Source of the DNA: Ctenosaura bakeri
Taxonomy: Eukaryota > Chordata > Lepidosauria > Squamata > Iguanidae
Assembly: GCA_948474755.1 (NCBI GenBank)
Contig: CAOLHI010003147.1
Span: 124,001 to 188,000 of the forward strand
DNA: 64,000 nucleotides
Reading direction: 5' to 3'
Shown one piece after another: positions 42,457 through 54,916 of this stretch. The number at the start of each line of letters is the position of its first letter. Position 1 is the stretch's first letter. Made by a program: the position numbers and the translations under genes. The notes under the pieces were generated by a model. That model did no database searches. It was not told the origin of the DNA and saw only the letters and a list, made by a program, of their open reading frames with translations.

Positions 42457-42545
42457 TTATTATTATTATTATTATTATTTTGTATTCTTATTTTTTATTA
42501 TTTTATTTTATTTATTATTTATTATTTATTATTTTATCCTTATTA
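42457..42545. repeat. (ATT)n microsatellite and T/A-rich tract
   Basis: Perfect TTA/ATT repeats followed by TTTATT variants. It runs into GTATCCCGCCTCTCCATATG, which resembles the 3' end of a reptilian SINE or LINE. Confidence 0.85.
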
Positions 42546-42720
42546 TTTATTTGTATCCCGCCTCTCCATATGGATCAAGGCGGCGAACAACTTACAAATA
42601 GCATGTATTTCTATACATATTTCTATACCCTTCCATTGAACATTGAGGTTTGCAAAGTTAAGTATCTTTAGGCTTGCTATCCGGAGGCTGATTTCTTGAT
42701 GCCGATTTACCCAACAGTGA

Positions 42721-42923
42721 GGGCCTTTCTGCACTACACTGTTACAGTGCTATTATTCCACTTTCAACATCCTATGGAATCCTGGGGGTTGGAGTTTTAG
42801 GGAGAGGCATTTAGAATTCTCAGCCAGAGAGCTCTTTGGCCTCAGTAAACTACAAATCCCAGAATTCCCCAGGATGTTGAAAGTGGAATAGTAGCACTAG
42901 AGCAGTGTACTGAGGATAGGCCC
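42721..42923. mobile_element. Fold-back DNA transposon, ~200 bp
   Basis: Ends GGGCCTTTCTGCACTACACT and GGATAGGCCC, with the usual inner arms. Flanks TGA (42718-42720) and TAA (42924-42926). Confidence 0.78.
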
Positions 42924-43099
42924 TAAGTGTGTCTCACATTGTAAGTGAATGGAATTTACACCTGAGTAAGCACGGTTAGGGTTGCATTGCTAAAGTCGTT
43001 TGGTTGAACATGCATGCTCTCTGCAAGGGGTATGATAAGGGAGACATTCTACATCGTATCCCACCTGAAAAATAACTTGCCGCAACAGCAAAATCCTAT

Positions 43100-43279
43100 G
43101 ACCATTTCTGCACTAGCCTGTTATAGCGCGATGATTCCACTTTCAACATCCTCTGGAATCCTGGGGTTTGCAGTTTCGGGAGGGGCCAGCTGGCCCCTCC
43201 CGAAACTGCAAACCCCAGGATTCCAGAGGATGTTGAAAGTGGAATCATAACGCTATAACAGGCTAGTGCGGAAATGGCC
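43100..43279. mobile_element. Near-perfect 180-bp palindromic fold-back element
   Basis: Third near-identical member with centre GGGGCCAGCTGGCCCC; only a few differences between its arms (for example ATCATAACGC against ATCATCGCGC). Confidence 0.88.
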
Positions 43280-43288
43280 AGTGTCTTA

Positions 43289-43494
43289 GGCCGTTTCTGC
43301 ACTAGACTGTTATAGCACTATTATAGCGCCAGTTTGGGGGGGGGGCTGGAATTCTGGGGTTTGCAGTTTACTGAGGCCAAAGAGGTCCTTGGCTGAGAAT
43401 TCTAAATGCTGCTCCCTAAATTGCAACCCCCGAGATTTCATAGGATGTTGAAAGTGGAATAATAGCGCTATAACAAGCTGGTGAGAAAATGGCC
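43289..43494. mobile_element. Fold-back DNA transposon, ~205 bp, diverged left arm
   Basis: Starts 9 bp after the previous element with GGCCGTTTCTGCACTAGACT and ends GAGAAAATGGCC. The left arm is partly replaced by a G-run. Confidence 0.78.
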
Positions 43495-44000
43495 TCGGTT
43501 AACGCAGCCTTTGACAAACAAACACTTTTTTTAAAACACAGTTTTTTTAATGCCCTTGTCAGACCCGACTGTATTAAAAAAAAGACGTTCTAAAGTTTTA
43601 CAAAGTCTTTTCAGCCTGTCTCGCCAGCTGTCTTCAGCACGTTAAAAAAAAGCAGGGGGGATAGATCATGTTTAGTCCCAAAACTGCAAATCATAAGAAA
43701 AGGCTTGTGGAATGAATGAATGAATGAATGCATTTCAGGATGCATTCTGGAAGAAGTTTTCAAGTGACCTCTAATAGGCTTAAAATGTTTTTTTGTATTT
43801 TTATGCAAGCTTTATCTGTTCCATTTTACTTGTGGATATTGTCAGTTTTAAATAAAAAGCTGGCTAAAACATATTGAAGTACTTTTTTGGGGGTGGGGTG
43901 TAGGAATCCATCCTTATTCTTTGCATGTTGTTGCTGCCTTTGGTACTAAACTATCTGTTAAAGAAGTAAGGCCCAGAAACACACCTACTTGTTAACAGAG

Positions 44001-44178
44001 GCCATTTCCACACAACACTCTTATAGCGCGATGATTCCACTTTTAACCTCCTATAGAACCCTGGGGTTTGCAGTTTTGGGAGGGGCTGTCCGGCCCCTCC
44101 CGGAACTGCAAACCCTAGGATTCCATAGGAGGTTGAAAGTGGAATCATCGCGCTGTAAGAGTGTCATGCGGGAATGTT
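44001..44178. mobile_element. Palindromic fold-back element, ~178 bp, older copy
   Basis: Same type as 10578, with centre GGGGCTGTCCGGCCCC but more differences between arms (CTCTTATAGCGCGATGATTC against the mirrored GAATCATCGCGCTGTAAGAG). Confidence 0.82.
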
Positions 44179-44347
44179 CTGAGTTGTGTTGTTGTTGTGT
44201 GCTTGTAATATAACATCCAGGTGAATTACTATATTCATGACACTTTAAAATCTAACAGCTTTTATTTGACATAAGCTTCTATGGACTGCCAAGATCACAC
44301 ATCCACACACACACACACTTATTGGAACTTGGTTTCATCTTCATTAT

Positions 44348-44775
44348 TCATAGAATCATGGAAATGTAGAGTTGGAAGAGACCACAGGGGCCATCCAGTC
44401 CAACCCCCTGCCATGCAGGAACACCCTCAAAGCACTTCCGACAGATGACCATCAAGCCTCTGCTTAAACACCTCCAAGGAAGGAGACTCCACTACACTCC
44501 GAGGCAGCATATTCCACTGCCGGACAGCCCTGACCGTCAGGAAGTTCTTCCTGAGGTTCAGGTGGAATCTCCTTTCCTGCAGCTTGAATCCATTGCTTCT
44601 TGTCCTGGTCTCTGGAGCAGCAGAAAACAAGCCCTCTCCTTCCTCTACGTGGCATCCCTTCAAATATTTAAACATGGCTATCATGTCCCCTCTTAACCTT
44701 CTCTTCTGCAGACTAAACATACCCAGCTCTCTAAGTCTATCCTCATAGGGAATGGCTTCCAGGCCTCTCACCATT
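44348..44775 (-). mobile_element. CR1-type LINE, 3' end
   Basis: The minus strand encodes 115 residues of the CR1 ORF2 tail ([20 protein letters not shown] to [13 protein letters not shown]). The inverted 3' end CATAGAATCATGGAAATGTA lies at low coordinates. Uninterrupted, so relatively young. Confidence 0.88.
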
Positions 44776-46911
44776 ATTATTAATTTTTAATAATAAGGTT
44801 AACATTATTATTAAACGCCCACCATTTAAGTGCTGGCCACAAACACTTCACTTTCCCCATCTCTTAAATGCCAGGAGTTTCATTTTCATTTCCTCTTAAT
44901 GGTCTGTGTTCTCTCCCATAGGAGAACCGAACCATTTCTAGGTTCACCTTTAATCAAGACATGCATATGGAAACATGCTGGAGGACCCAGGAGGCTGATG
45001 ACTCTTTTTGCCCCACCTACAAAACTGCAGCTGGATCATGGCTGGGTTCCCCACCCCATCCCCACAAGCCAATGATCGGTCATGGGGGTATACTGTCAAC
45101 TGAGATTACACAAGTGAGAAGGACATTGTACAAGGAAGTAAGGGATACCTCCTGCCACAGCAACCTTAAAAGAATATGCAAAGGTACACTGATGCCAGCC
45201 CCAGAATGATTTTAAGTGGTTCTAAGTCCTGCTTCATGCAGGAATTGGCAATTGGAGCATCCCAACATCTCACAGTCTAAATAAATAGAGGGTGCTGATG
45301 ATATCTGATAAGAAACAAGTCTGTGTGCACACACCAGTAATTGACATTCCACTTTTTGAGATAGGGAAGGTTAGTTAGATGAGTGGTTCTCAAACTCTGG
45401 CTTTCCAAATGTTTCAAATTCCCAGAAGCCCCAGACTTTTCAGACTGGGAACCACTTACAAAGACTATCCACTAGTAGGCACAGGAGTTTATGAGGCCCT
45501 CCAGATGTTGGAAGGACTCAGTACTGCACTTCCTAGCAAGCTTAAGCAGTATAGCCAAATGGTAAATGCTGGAAGTTGCACTTCAACATGAGGTGATGGT
45601 GGCTGCATTTTATCCATCTGACTCTTTATGCAAATATTTATTTTGGAATATTATTGTAGTTATTATATGGCAGGGCTAGGGAAATCTCCACTTTCAAGAT
45701 GTTCTAGACTTTAATTCCACAAAGCTTTAGCTAGTATGGCAAATGGTACGGCACTATGGAAGTTGAGATCCAAAATATTTGGAAGGCCAAAGGTTCCCAC
45801 AACCTTGTTGTATGGTGTTTTTAAAAATGTCATTGTAAATGAAGAACACTTTAGAAATCATAAAATACCTATGAAGGTACAACCTGACTGTAGTGCAGTT
45901 GCTCTAGTTGGAGAAACATGGCAGCTTTGGGAAAGGATAATGAAAGTGTTCTGTGCTCCAGTGGTGTCTCTGCCCTTGTGGACTGTATCGCACCAGGTAA
46001 GGCAGGCATATCTCTGACCTCCATGTGTGCCTGTGAAAGCTTGATAGTAAACAAAGCTGACAGGAAGGCAATCAACTGATTTAAAATGTAATGCTGGAAG
46101 AGAGTTCTGCAGATTATCCTGGCCTGCTAAAAAGATAAATGAATGGGTCCTAGAGGAAATCAAAGCCTGAACCCTACCTAGAAGCCCAACAGAGGCCATT
46201 ATACTTTGGGTATGAGATGTCATCACTCATTAGAAAAGACAATGCTTGGTAAAGTGGGAGGCAGTAAGAAAAAAATGAAGACTGCATTACAGAAAGATAG
46301 ACTCAGTCAGAGAAACCACAGCCCTATGACAGCATGTCTTGCCAGTCTCATATCCACAGGTTGCCATAAGTCAAAGCTGACTTGATGGCAATTAGCATTA
46401 ACAAATGACAGGGATGGTAATCATCTGAATCTCTCAGAAGTTATTGGATTGCACCTCCCATCAGCCCTAGCCAGCTCAACCAGCTCTGAAGAATGCTGGG
46501 GGCTACAGTCCTAATACCTCTGCAGGGTTGCATGACTCCTACTAGTAATGCAAAGTATGTGTGAGGAAGAGACGAAACTTTCCTAGAACTTTTCCAGCAG
46601 AAGCCATTTAAGCTGTTTGCAGAAGACTAAGGACAGAATTTCTCTCCTGCCCCTGTAATCCACTCAGCCTAGAATCTATAATTCCCAATTTACATTGTAT
46701 AAAATGTACATGCAGTGACTGTCCTGTTTTCTATCCCACTGTAAACTGTCTTAATCCAAACCATAATACTCACAGTAGACCAACTGAAATCAATCCACAA
46801 AGTTAACTAGGACTAGGTCTATATCCAGCCTAATGGTCACAAACATCACATAGTGGACTAAAAGACATTTGTCACAATGTTCTGTGAAAATAACTTTAGA
46901 CTAAAAGGCGA
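44776..46911. other. Intergenic stretch downstream of TBC1D31, no gene recognised
   Basis: No coding exon recognised. A Bov-B/SINE tail relic GGTTGCCATAAGTCAAAGCT lies at about 46361, and 'acaactcccat' repeat relics at about 46425-46535. Confidence 0.5.
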
Positions 46912-47107
46912 GCCAGTTTGATGTAGTGATTTGAGTGTTGAACTGTGACTGCAGAGACCAGAGTTCAAATCCCCGCTTGGCCATGGAAACCTACTGGCTG
47001 TCCTTGGCCAAGTCACATTCTTTCAGTTTCAGAGGAGGGCAAAGGCAAGGCCCCTGTGAACAAATTCTGTCAAGAAAACCCTGTGACGACGACAACAACA
47101 ACCAAGC
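46912..47107 (+). mobile_element. Sauria-type tRNA-headed SINE
   Basis: GAGCCAGTTTGATGTAGTGA, GAGTTCAAATCCCC, GGAAACCTACTGGCTGTCCT and a GACGACGACAACAACAACC end. The Bov-B-like tail is shortened by a small internal deletion. Confidence 0.8.
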
Positions 47108-47707
47108 ATCAGACAGTGAATGGTGACTGACTAATTCCCCATATCCAAAATTCACTGCAAACAGACAAATTGGCTGTAGTACTGTTCCCTGATATGCTAG
47201 TTTCCTAGAGAAAGGGAGTTTTAAACATTCCATCTACCACATATTTGGGGTGTGTGTGCATCCATGCATTTTATAAATATCCAGTTGATTGTGAACACTC
47301 ACGTTGTCAGTCACCAGTCACAATATACAAGAGCTCACACATATAAATCCACAAAGGTGGATTACTGGAGATTGTACAGATTTAAACCATTAACATCAAA
47401 AGGAATTTGAGACCTAATTTGAGACCTATTAAAATCAATAGGATGTCCAAGTAGTATAACATTAACAATCTGACAGAATCAATTCAATTAAGTCACAGAA
47501 ATTTACATTTAATGGTTTCTCCAAACCAAAGTAGCCAGTTGGAACTTGGTAAATCAACACTTACATAAATTCTGTTGATTCTGTTGGCCTCTTTTAGTTT
47601 GGAATAAAAAACTAGATTCAAGACAGAACTATTTTCTGTTACAGCCAGCCATGTGATTTTCAGTTACATAAAGCCCATATATACACCAACACTACAGATG
47701 CCAGGGT

Positions 47708-47713
47708 TTTATT
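47708..47713 (-). terminator. TBC1D31: TBC1D31 poly(A) signal
   Basis: AATAAA on the minus strand about 190 nt after the stop codon. Confidence 0.55.
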
Positions 47714-47899
47714 TAAAAACTTGTATTTACTTAGTGTATTTCTTTAAAAAACCCAATTGAAACATATATAATGTTTTTACATACAAAAATATCTCTAAAC
47801 ACACTGAATAAATGATGTAAAATCAGTTCCTTTGATCCTTTTCGTGCAGCTACTTAAAATCTCAATAAGAATGTCCATTTCCAGCTGGTTCAGACCCTC

Positions 47900-48039
47900 T
47901 TAGCTGCTCCACTGTGTATCTCCTGATGGTGCTTGCTTTGCCCGAGCTTGTGACATGAGCTTTTGCCTAAGTTGTCTAACTTCTGCCATCAACTCCCGCT
48001 CACGAGTTTCCAGATCTTGCCGTCCTCGATCTAAAGACA
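47900..48039 (-). CDS. TBC1D31: TBC1D31 last exon with stop
   Basis: Begins after TCTTTCAAG| and encodes SLDRGRQDLETRERELMAEV, RQLRQKLMSQARAKQ, then SGDTQWSS and TAA. Strong coiled-coil character. Confidence 0.88.
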
Positions 48040-51000
48040 CTTGAAAGAAAACATGGGAATTAAAACTCAAGCATTAGGGAGGCAAAATACAAAAAGAAAA
48101 AAACAAACACGTTTCAAGATCCAAGGAGCATGATGTAATGTTTCCTTGGTAAATGCAAAGAGAAGCCCTTACTGCACTAACTTTTGGAACTTCTGAAAGA
48201 TGTTGGGGCATCTTTTGCCCTTGCTACTACCTCTCTGCCTAGCCCCTTCAGGGCTGCTAATGGGTTTTAAATCATCATCTCCACAGTTGTTGTTGTGTGC
48301 TTTCAAATCATTTCTGACTTATGGTGGCCTTAAGGTGAACCCGTCACAGGTTTCCTGGTGCTGTGTGTGTGTGATGTGTTCAAGATTACCCCACTCTATT
48401 CTGTTGCAGGGGAATGAGGAACTACTTGCATAAGGGGGTACTGGATACCTCCTTACACAAGTATGCAAGAGGTGTGAGGACTGGAGTTATGCCTGGTGTA
48501 AATACCCCAAACAGGATTCTGGCCATTGTCTGAAGTGGTTCCAACTGTCTGAACCTGTCTTGCACCTCTGGTCGCTTTGTATTAAGGCAAGAAAGGAAGA
48601 CACAATGTTCATATTATGAATTTGACTAGCTCAAGCAAATCACATTGGAACAGTTCTTTTGACAGATTAGAAGGGAAAAAAACTGGTTAGCAGCAAATCA
48701 TGTCACTGGTCGGGAAAGGAGATGTTAATCTGAGCAATGGAAATTTTAAGGGCCAAACTAGATACTTTGTGTATGCATAGCCAATTCCTACTGAAGTTTC
48801 CCACAACTGTTTTTCTTTTCTTTTCTGGATTTGCTAGTTTGGAGGCAAGAGCCAGATTGTGACTGTGATTAGGAGACTCTAATACACCTTGTGCTCTTGA
48901 TGCGAAGAACGCCTCCATGATGGCTATGTTAATAAAATGAAATGAAAAAAAACAGGCAAATTATGAGACAAACATGATAATTGTTTTGGCTGTAAGAGAC
49001 TCTAGATAACCAACTTACAATGTGTTGAAGAATCTGCTCCTGATGAATCATTCAAGCAGGTGTTGCCAGGCTGCAACTGAGTCTTGCTGGATGATTGATG
49101 GAATTCCAAATGCTGCTGAGGCTGGGAGGCTCTCAAATCACGCAGTCTCTCTGTACAAAGCAGAAAGTGGTTTCAGATATCACTAGGTGTGCTCCATGCA
49201 GGAAGATATTTGATCCCTTTTAAATTGCATGCTGTACTCTACGATTTGGAATATACCATTTAGGCAGCCTTGGTTTAAAATAGATCAACCATCATCATCA
49301 TCTCACATCATGCTGGGAATGTGAGGAGGAGAGTGAACATGGGTTTTACAGGCTTCCTTCAACTATTCCTCTAGCAATAAAGATGCCTGAACAGACTTCA
49401 CAGTCAGCTTAAAGCATGATGGATTGCGTTAGTCTAGTTTTGAGGGACATGAAAACCAGTTTATCTATTGGTGAGGCAAGATGCCACGTACAGGATTATT
49501 CAGCCCCCAAACCCTATAGAACAGGGTGGATAAACTAGCTGACTACAGGTCCCATCATCCTGACAATGGCCATGGTGGCAGAAGTTGATGGGAGCTAATG
49601 TACAACAGGTAAAGGGCTACAAGTCCCCCACCTCTGCTGTGGACCAAAATAAGGAATTATGGAAAGCTGGACAAACTTAGGACATGGAATATAGTACACA
49701 ATTATCCCAATTCCCATGTATTACCTCTTTTTCTTTATCATATCTACATCCTTCCTTTCGTCCATGCGGATCATTTGAATGGGAAAGGGATGGGGGGTGG
49801 GTGGGAATCCCATACTGGGAGAAAGGCAGGACATAAATTAAATAATACAATACAAATAATTTAGATTCTGCCTGGCACAAGGCTGTCCAGTGGCTTCATG
49901 ATTGAATGGTCACTCTGAGATGTGACTGGGGACAAGATCAACAGCAAAACTACTACAGCACACTGGCTCTTAACTATGCCATAGACATTACATATGCTTA
50001 AGTGTGATATGATATAAGACTGTATGGCCTACCATATACACCTGTGTGTAACTCAACCTCATGTATAAGTCAAGAGCGGGTTTCGGGAACATAATTATGG
50101 ATTTTGATATGTTCTGTGGATAAGCCAAGGGTTATTCCACTGAGAGGGAAAAGTGCTAAGCGCTGCCCTGGGGGGCCAGCCATATCTAGTTGTCATCACT
50201 ACCACTATTTTCCTGCCCAGGTATTCAAAAAAAGGCCTTCTGCCATTCTACCTAGAGAAGGGGATGGTTTGCTTTTGTTTTTGTTTCTAGACTTATACAT
50301 GAATATATACAGTAATCTTTTCAATGTTCTCAGGCTTTTAGGCTATAATTTATAAATAAACATACACATAGTTATCTCATTTATTTTTATGTAAGTCTAA
50401 TGGTCCACCAGGGGAACAAACAACATTAGCAGAACATTTTCCACATACTTTTGGCCCCTCCCATCTTTTCTGAAGGGATGGGGACATTTTGCAGCAGGAG
50501 TAGAGAGGAAGGGGAAATCTTGTCATGGAAGCTGATGTCCTTTTGTGAGAAGCTGGATGTAACCTGCTGTTTTTAAGTATTTTGTGCATTTGTATTAGCG
50601 TTTGCTGTTCTGCCCTGTTTTGTATTCATTGATTTTAACTTGTACTATATTTATTTATTTACAGCCTTTTTCCTAAAACTGGGACTCTTTTTATTTTTAA
50701 GGACTGAAGTCTTATGTATTTTGAATGCCTTAAATCAGGGTGGGAAACTGTGGTGCATTAGGGGGCTGCTTAAGTCCCCAGGATCTTTGATGGGCTGCCC
50801 CTGCCAATTTTTTTTTGCCCCCAAATGCTCTCTAGGGGTTAAGGGAGTATTTTCATCACTTTTTAGTCCCCCCCACCAGCCATTTTAGGTACAGAGGCCT
50901 CTTTTTAAACAACAGGGAGTGGAAGGCACTTGCTGTTCTTTTAGAAAAATGGCCCAGGAGGACCTAGAAACATGGTGGAAGGGAGGGGGAGGGAATATGG

Positions 51001-54000
51001 GAAAAAGGAGGGAGGGAAAGTGAAAAACTGATGGTACAAACAATATAGAAAAGCTATATTATGGGAATTAAATGAGGTAGGGTAGGAGGGGAGAAGACAC
51101 AATATGATAATAAAAAATTGTACCTGTGGAAGAAAAAATAGTTATTCTATATTTTATCTCTTTTCTATCTCTTGTATGTAAAATTTTTTGGAATGACATT
51201 GATTATATGGTTGTCTGCTATAAAAATACTAAAAAGAAACATGGTGAAAATGTCCCCCTCTATTTTTTGGCAATTTATTTAAACCCCTGGAGGGCCACAG
51301 AAACAGTCTGGGGGGGGGCTGCAGGTAGCATACAGGCTGCAGTTTGCTGATCCTTGCCTTAAATATATAAAAAGGCTAACTACCCACAGAAGGCCTAGGG
51401 GTTTACCAAAATAGCCGTCTTCATCCTGGAGTTTCACAGCCAGTTCTACTGCATCATTCATCTCACATTCTAGAAACTGCTTCCTGTTGGCATCCAAAGC
51501 TGCAGTAACTGCCTGTTCTGCTGCCAACTGCTCTCTCTTTCTAGAACTTCTTCCCACTAAAAACAAGGCAAACACAAAACAGGACACTTCCATTAAATAG
51601 AGCAATGAAAAAGGAGGGAAGCAGGAGAACGACTCCATGGTTAAAGACATTTAGAAATAATGCAACAACACAGCACCGTCCCAATAAACAAACAACAAAT
51701 AAATAAACAAAGACACTTGCAATCTCCTTTTCAGAAATCTCTTGTCATTTCAAGACCAGTTTTCACAGATGCTTACTAACAGCTGCAGTTTTGGAATATA
51801 ACAGATAAATTTAAAAGCCTTAAAGTGTCCACAATACAGTTCACTTGAAGGAGAACCAGGAGACTTCTGGACTACCAGATGCTGATGAATTACTAGTCCC
51901 ATCATCCATTGGCATGGCTGACTTGGGCTGATGGGAAGTGGAAGACCAGCATCTGGAGGGCCACAAATTTCCTGCCTCTGCTCTCATGTGACCTGCAGAG
52001 TCTTTCTGATATTGGCTAGTTTGGCTACAGAATAATTGTGTCTGCGACTCTAAGTCATGGATACTAACCGCAAAACCAATTTGTCATCTACTTTCCCCAG
52101 CTTATACATATCCCAGGAGCCTCTGTTCTAATTTGGGAAGACCTCTAATAAATATGAAGGGAAGGGAAACAAGATGTCATAGCACATGGAGAAAGTGGGT
52201 GTGTTTGTGAAGAAAGAGTGACTAAAACCACTTCTTCTCCAATGCTTGACAAACTTAGAACTTACCCCACAGTTGTGAGGGAAGGAAGATTATGTGAAGC
52301 ATAATTAAAGTGAGAATACACAGTTAAATAAACCGAAAACTCCTACAGAATAATTCTATTTTGAGGTCGGTCCTTTCTACAGAACTCTTTCCTTTAAGCA
52401 GTAGACCAGTAAAGAGGAAAAGAACAAATATGAAAATCATGGCTTCACTAGTGTTAACTTTAATCAAAGCAAAGAGCTGTTGGAAATTTTTCAAAGACGC
52501 TTTTCTACAGTGTTGTGCTTACTAACATAAACATAGGAATGTAATTTAGATTTAGCCTTACTTTTAGTACAAGACAAACAGTTGGGCACTAAGTGTCTCT
52601 ACTTATGCTTTCCCTAAATGTTATCAAGAGTGTTTTGAGAACACGTAACAGAGACTCTGATATCTGCAGTTTGGTTTTCTGTGTCTAAAATACTGAGAAA
52701 AATCACAAAGAGGAGGTGCCTTACTGTCCAGCCCAGGTCTTTGAACTATAGGTATCCCTTTTAAGACATGGCACTGTGGGTGGATCATGTTTTGGTTGGA
52801 TCAAGCAACAAATGGACTGCTGGATTCTGAAAAGAGCTGAAGGACTAGAACAGCACTGGTAAAAACTCAAAGGAAAGAAAACTCAAAGGAAAAAATGTTT
52901 AAAAGCCAAGGATTCAGAAAGGTGAGGGAGCAAAATTGCTTCCCCGCTTCTCTTAAACCTATTATATATTGCTGGCCACTCAGACTGATTAAGTCCATGT
53001 TACTAGCAAAAGAAACAAATCTTCAAGCTGATAGTTCAACTTTTCCTTTTCCCTCTCTCTCTCTTTACCTTTTGTGCTGTGTCTTTTTAGATTATAAGTG
53101 AAAGGTACCATTGAGGATTCCTGCACACACAGACACAGACCATGTTAATGACATGTAGGCTGCTCTGAAAACTTTTCAGATGCAGAGCAGGGCATGAGGC
53201 TATAAACAAATATACAAATCAAGAGTATGGAATAGTACAGCGAGGAAATATAATATAGGCTAGCACAGAACAATTCATGGGCAGGATAAGCTTGGGTAAA
53301 CATATGGGTGCTTCTGTGGGAAGATTTGTCAAAACCACAGAATATGCAGAAAATTCAAACCATATTATGAACTGCTGGTACAACAAGCTTATATCTAACC
53401 CTTGCCAGATCAATTTTCAGTACGTTATGAGGAAAGCAAAACCACAGACTTTTACCATTGCTGGAAAACTGATCTGGCCATGAGATAATGCTATCAGATT
53501 CCTGTTTTGCCAACAGTCTGTAGTAACAACAGCCCAAGACAAGAATTATACTAGATGTATATGCTGGACTTAATCAACTGGTTGCTCGTAAACTGAAGAA
53601 GCTGTGGTGTGCAGAAGGTAGGATGGTGGTTAGAACAGAGAGGATCAACTAGGACTTGAGAGATCAAAGTTGAAGTTTCCTCTCAAAAAGAAAACAAAAC
53701 AGCACTCAGTCATGCATGCCATCTGTATGATTTTCGAGCTTTATACAGACAAAAGTTTTATCAAATGTGAAGTTATCTAGCATAAAATATCCAGTTCATG
53801 CTGGCATTTTGGGCAGACGCAGTTCACATTTTATCAAAATCTTTATCAAATTCCAAGAACTTATAAATTGCATCCGTGATTGACGGCTGTCGTTTTCTGA
53901 GAGTATTCCAAGTAGGCACATTATCATAGGATTATTCTATAGGCTTATTTACAGGCTCCCTATAAGATATATAGATTTATTCATGCGCTTCTGGAGCCCA

Positions 54001-54270
54001 CACCCCTTAATTCAATCCTGTACGTAACAGCATAGTATGGTGATGCCTAATTTTATGTGGCCTTTGAGCACTCACTTTCTTGGCCTCCTCTGCTTTCACT
54101 GCATCCAGCAACTCTGCCTCTGTTGCTCTGTTCTTACGGAGGAGTTTTGCCAGCTCTTGATAATGCCCATCACGATTCATGTCATCAGTCCTTTGCTTCT
54201 GCAGCACCTGAGCCCACCAGTCTATGTCGATGTGCTCTTGATCAGCTTTTGCCAAACATTCTTCAACCAG
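47900..54270 (-). CDS. TBC1D31: TBC1D31 homologue, last five coding exons (5' part outside window)
   Basis: Exons in transcript order are 54270-54076, 53120-53069, 51556-51407, 49150-49019 and 48039-47900. They sum to 669 nt, exactly 223 codons with stop, and every junction is GT-AG with matching phase. The product is a hydrophilic, helix-rich C-terminus: HIDIDWWAQVLQKQRTDDMN, KLLRKNRATEAELLDAVKAE, EQAVTAALDANRKQFLECEM, DAVELAVKLQDEDGYF and ETRERELMAEVRQLRQKLMS. The N-terminal WD40 repeats and TBC domain lie further right. The family acts at centrosomes and centriolar satellites in cilium biology (known, not shown here). Same strand as FAM83A, as in human. Confidence 0.85.
48040..49018. other. 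TBC1D31: TBC1D31 last intron, with a SINE relic
   Basis: Contains the reversed 3' end of a Sauria SINE at about 48284-48365; otherwise unremarkable. Confidence 0.6.
48284..48365 (-). mobile_element. Sauria SINE 3' fragment, reversed
   Basis: GTTGTTGTTGTGTGCTTTCA with AATCATTTCTGACTTATGGT is the mirrored Bov-B-like tail. The only clearly minus-oriented Sauria SINE in the window. Confidence 0.7.
49019..49150 (-). CDS. TBC1D31: TBC1D31 exon, Gln/Ser-rich
   Basis: 132 nt between TTGTACAG| and ACATT|GTAAGT. Encodes RLRDLRASQPQQHLEFHQSS and a flexible Ser/Asn-rich stretch; phase 1 to 1. Confidence 0.8.
49151..51406. other. TBC1D31: TBC1D31 intron, no gene recognised
   Basis: Contains an 'acaactcccat'-type palindromic relic at about 49525-49625 and a TTTATTTATT tract near 50650. 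No exon-like segment recognised. Confidence 0.5.
51407..51556 (-). CDS. TBC1D31: TBC1D31 exon with the ALDANRKQFLECE segment
   Basis: 150 nt between TTTTTAG| and TTTTG|GTAAAC. Encodes GRSSRKREQLAAEQAVTAAL, DANRKQFLECEMNDAVELAV and KLQDEDGYF; highly conserved family sequence. Confidence 0.88.
51866..51971. repeat. Palindromic dispersed repeat of the 'acaactcccat' type
   Basis: ACTACCAGATGCTGATGAAT and CCCATCATCC are mirrored by GATGGGAAGTGGAAGACCAG and CATCTGGAGGGCCACA. Confidence 0.6.
53069..53120 (-). CDS. TBC1D31: TBC1D31 probable 52-nt exon
   Basis: Placed by splice logic: acceptor TGTCTGTGTGTGCAG|, donor AAAG|GTAAAG, open in phase 0, leaving one base that completes the first codon of the next exon. 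Without it the flanking exons are out of phase. The peptide (ESSMVPFTYNLKRHSTK) is not one I recognise, so a different small exon is possible. Confidence 0.55.
54076..54270 (-). CDS. TBC1D31: TBC1D31 exon (first in window)
   Basis: 65 codons between GTTTTAG| and AAA|GTGAGT, from LVEECLAKADQEHIDIDWWA to VKAEEAKK. Phase 0 on both sides. Confidence 0.85.
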
Positions 54271-54916
54271 CTAAAACAACACAAATTGCATCAGGGAAAC
54301 CATGATTTTGAGGACTTGGTACACATTTCTTTGCCTGGTGTCTCACGTTTGTAAACAGCTAGTTGCCTATTTGCTTGTGATGGGGAAAACCAGAAACTGC
54401 AAAGGCTACTTTATGGGCCAATCTCCAAAAGAGGGGTTGCACAGTACAAATCTATTATCACAATAGTTATGCTGTAAGTGTGCTATGCCACCCCTACACT
54501 AGGTTGCACTGTTGCTCACTGTGTAACTCACACTATGTCTACGTGCACTCCTGTTATGCAGGTCAACAGACTTAGCTTAGAGGGCACATGCATGTACCAC
54601 CTTAGAGCACACCTGCTTGCACAATGGTTATGCCAGCAAAACTCTGCCTGAGGAACCATAATTGGAATATGACCATTAAACAATGCTCTCTGAAGAATAC
54701 GAGTGATGGTGTAAGCTTAGCTACAAAGGGAATAGAAGAATAAGGAGTGTACACATTAAAAATTTAAAAGAGAAGGGGGGATGTGATATGGTGAAAATAA
54801 CCCGCTAAGATAGGAATAATAAATTATAGAACTAGGTAGAAGGCGATTTTACAAATAATATGGAAGTTTGATCATAGAAAGATAAGTGTGGAAAGGGAGA
54901 TAATTAAAGATATATA
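54271..54916. other. TBC1D31: TBC1D31 intron, left of DIRS copy 2
   Basis: Plain intronic sequence up to the DIRS right tip. No feature recognised. Confidence 0.6.

Noticed and set aside
43711..43734. Short GAAT repeat as a possible array
   Set aside because: Simple tetranucleotide run, no spacer structure; nothing resembling CRISPR.
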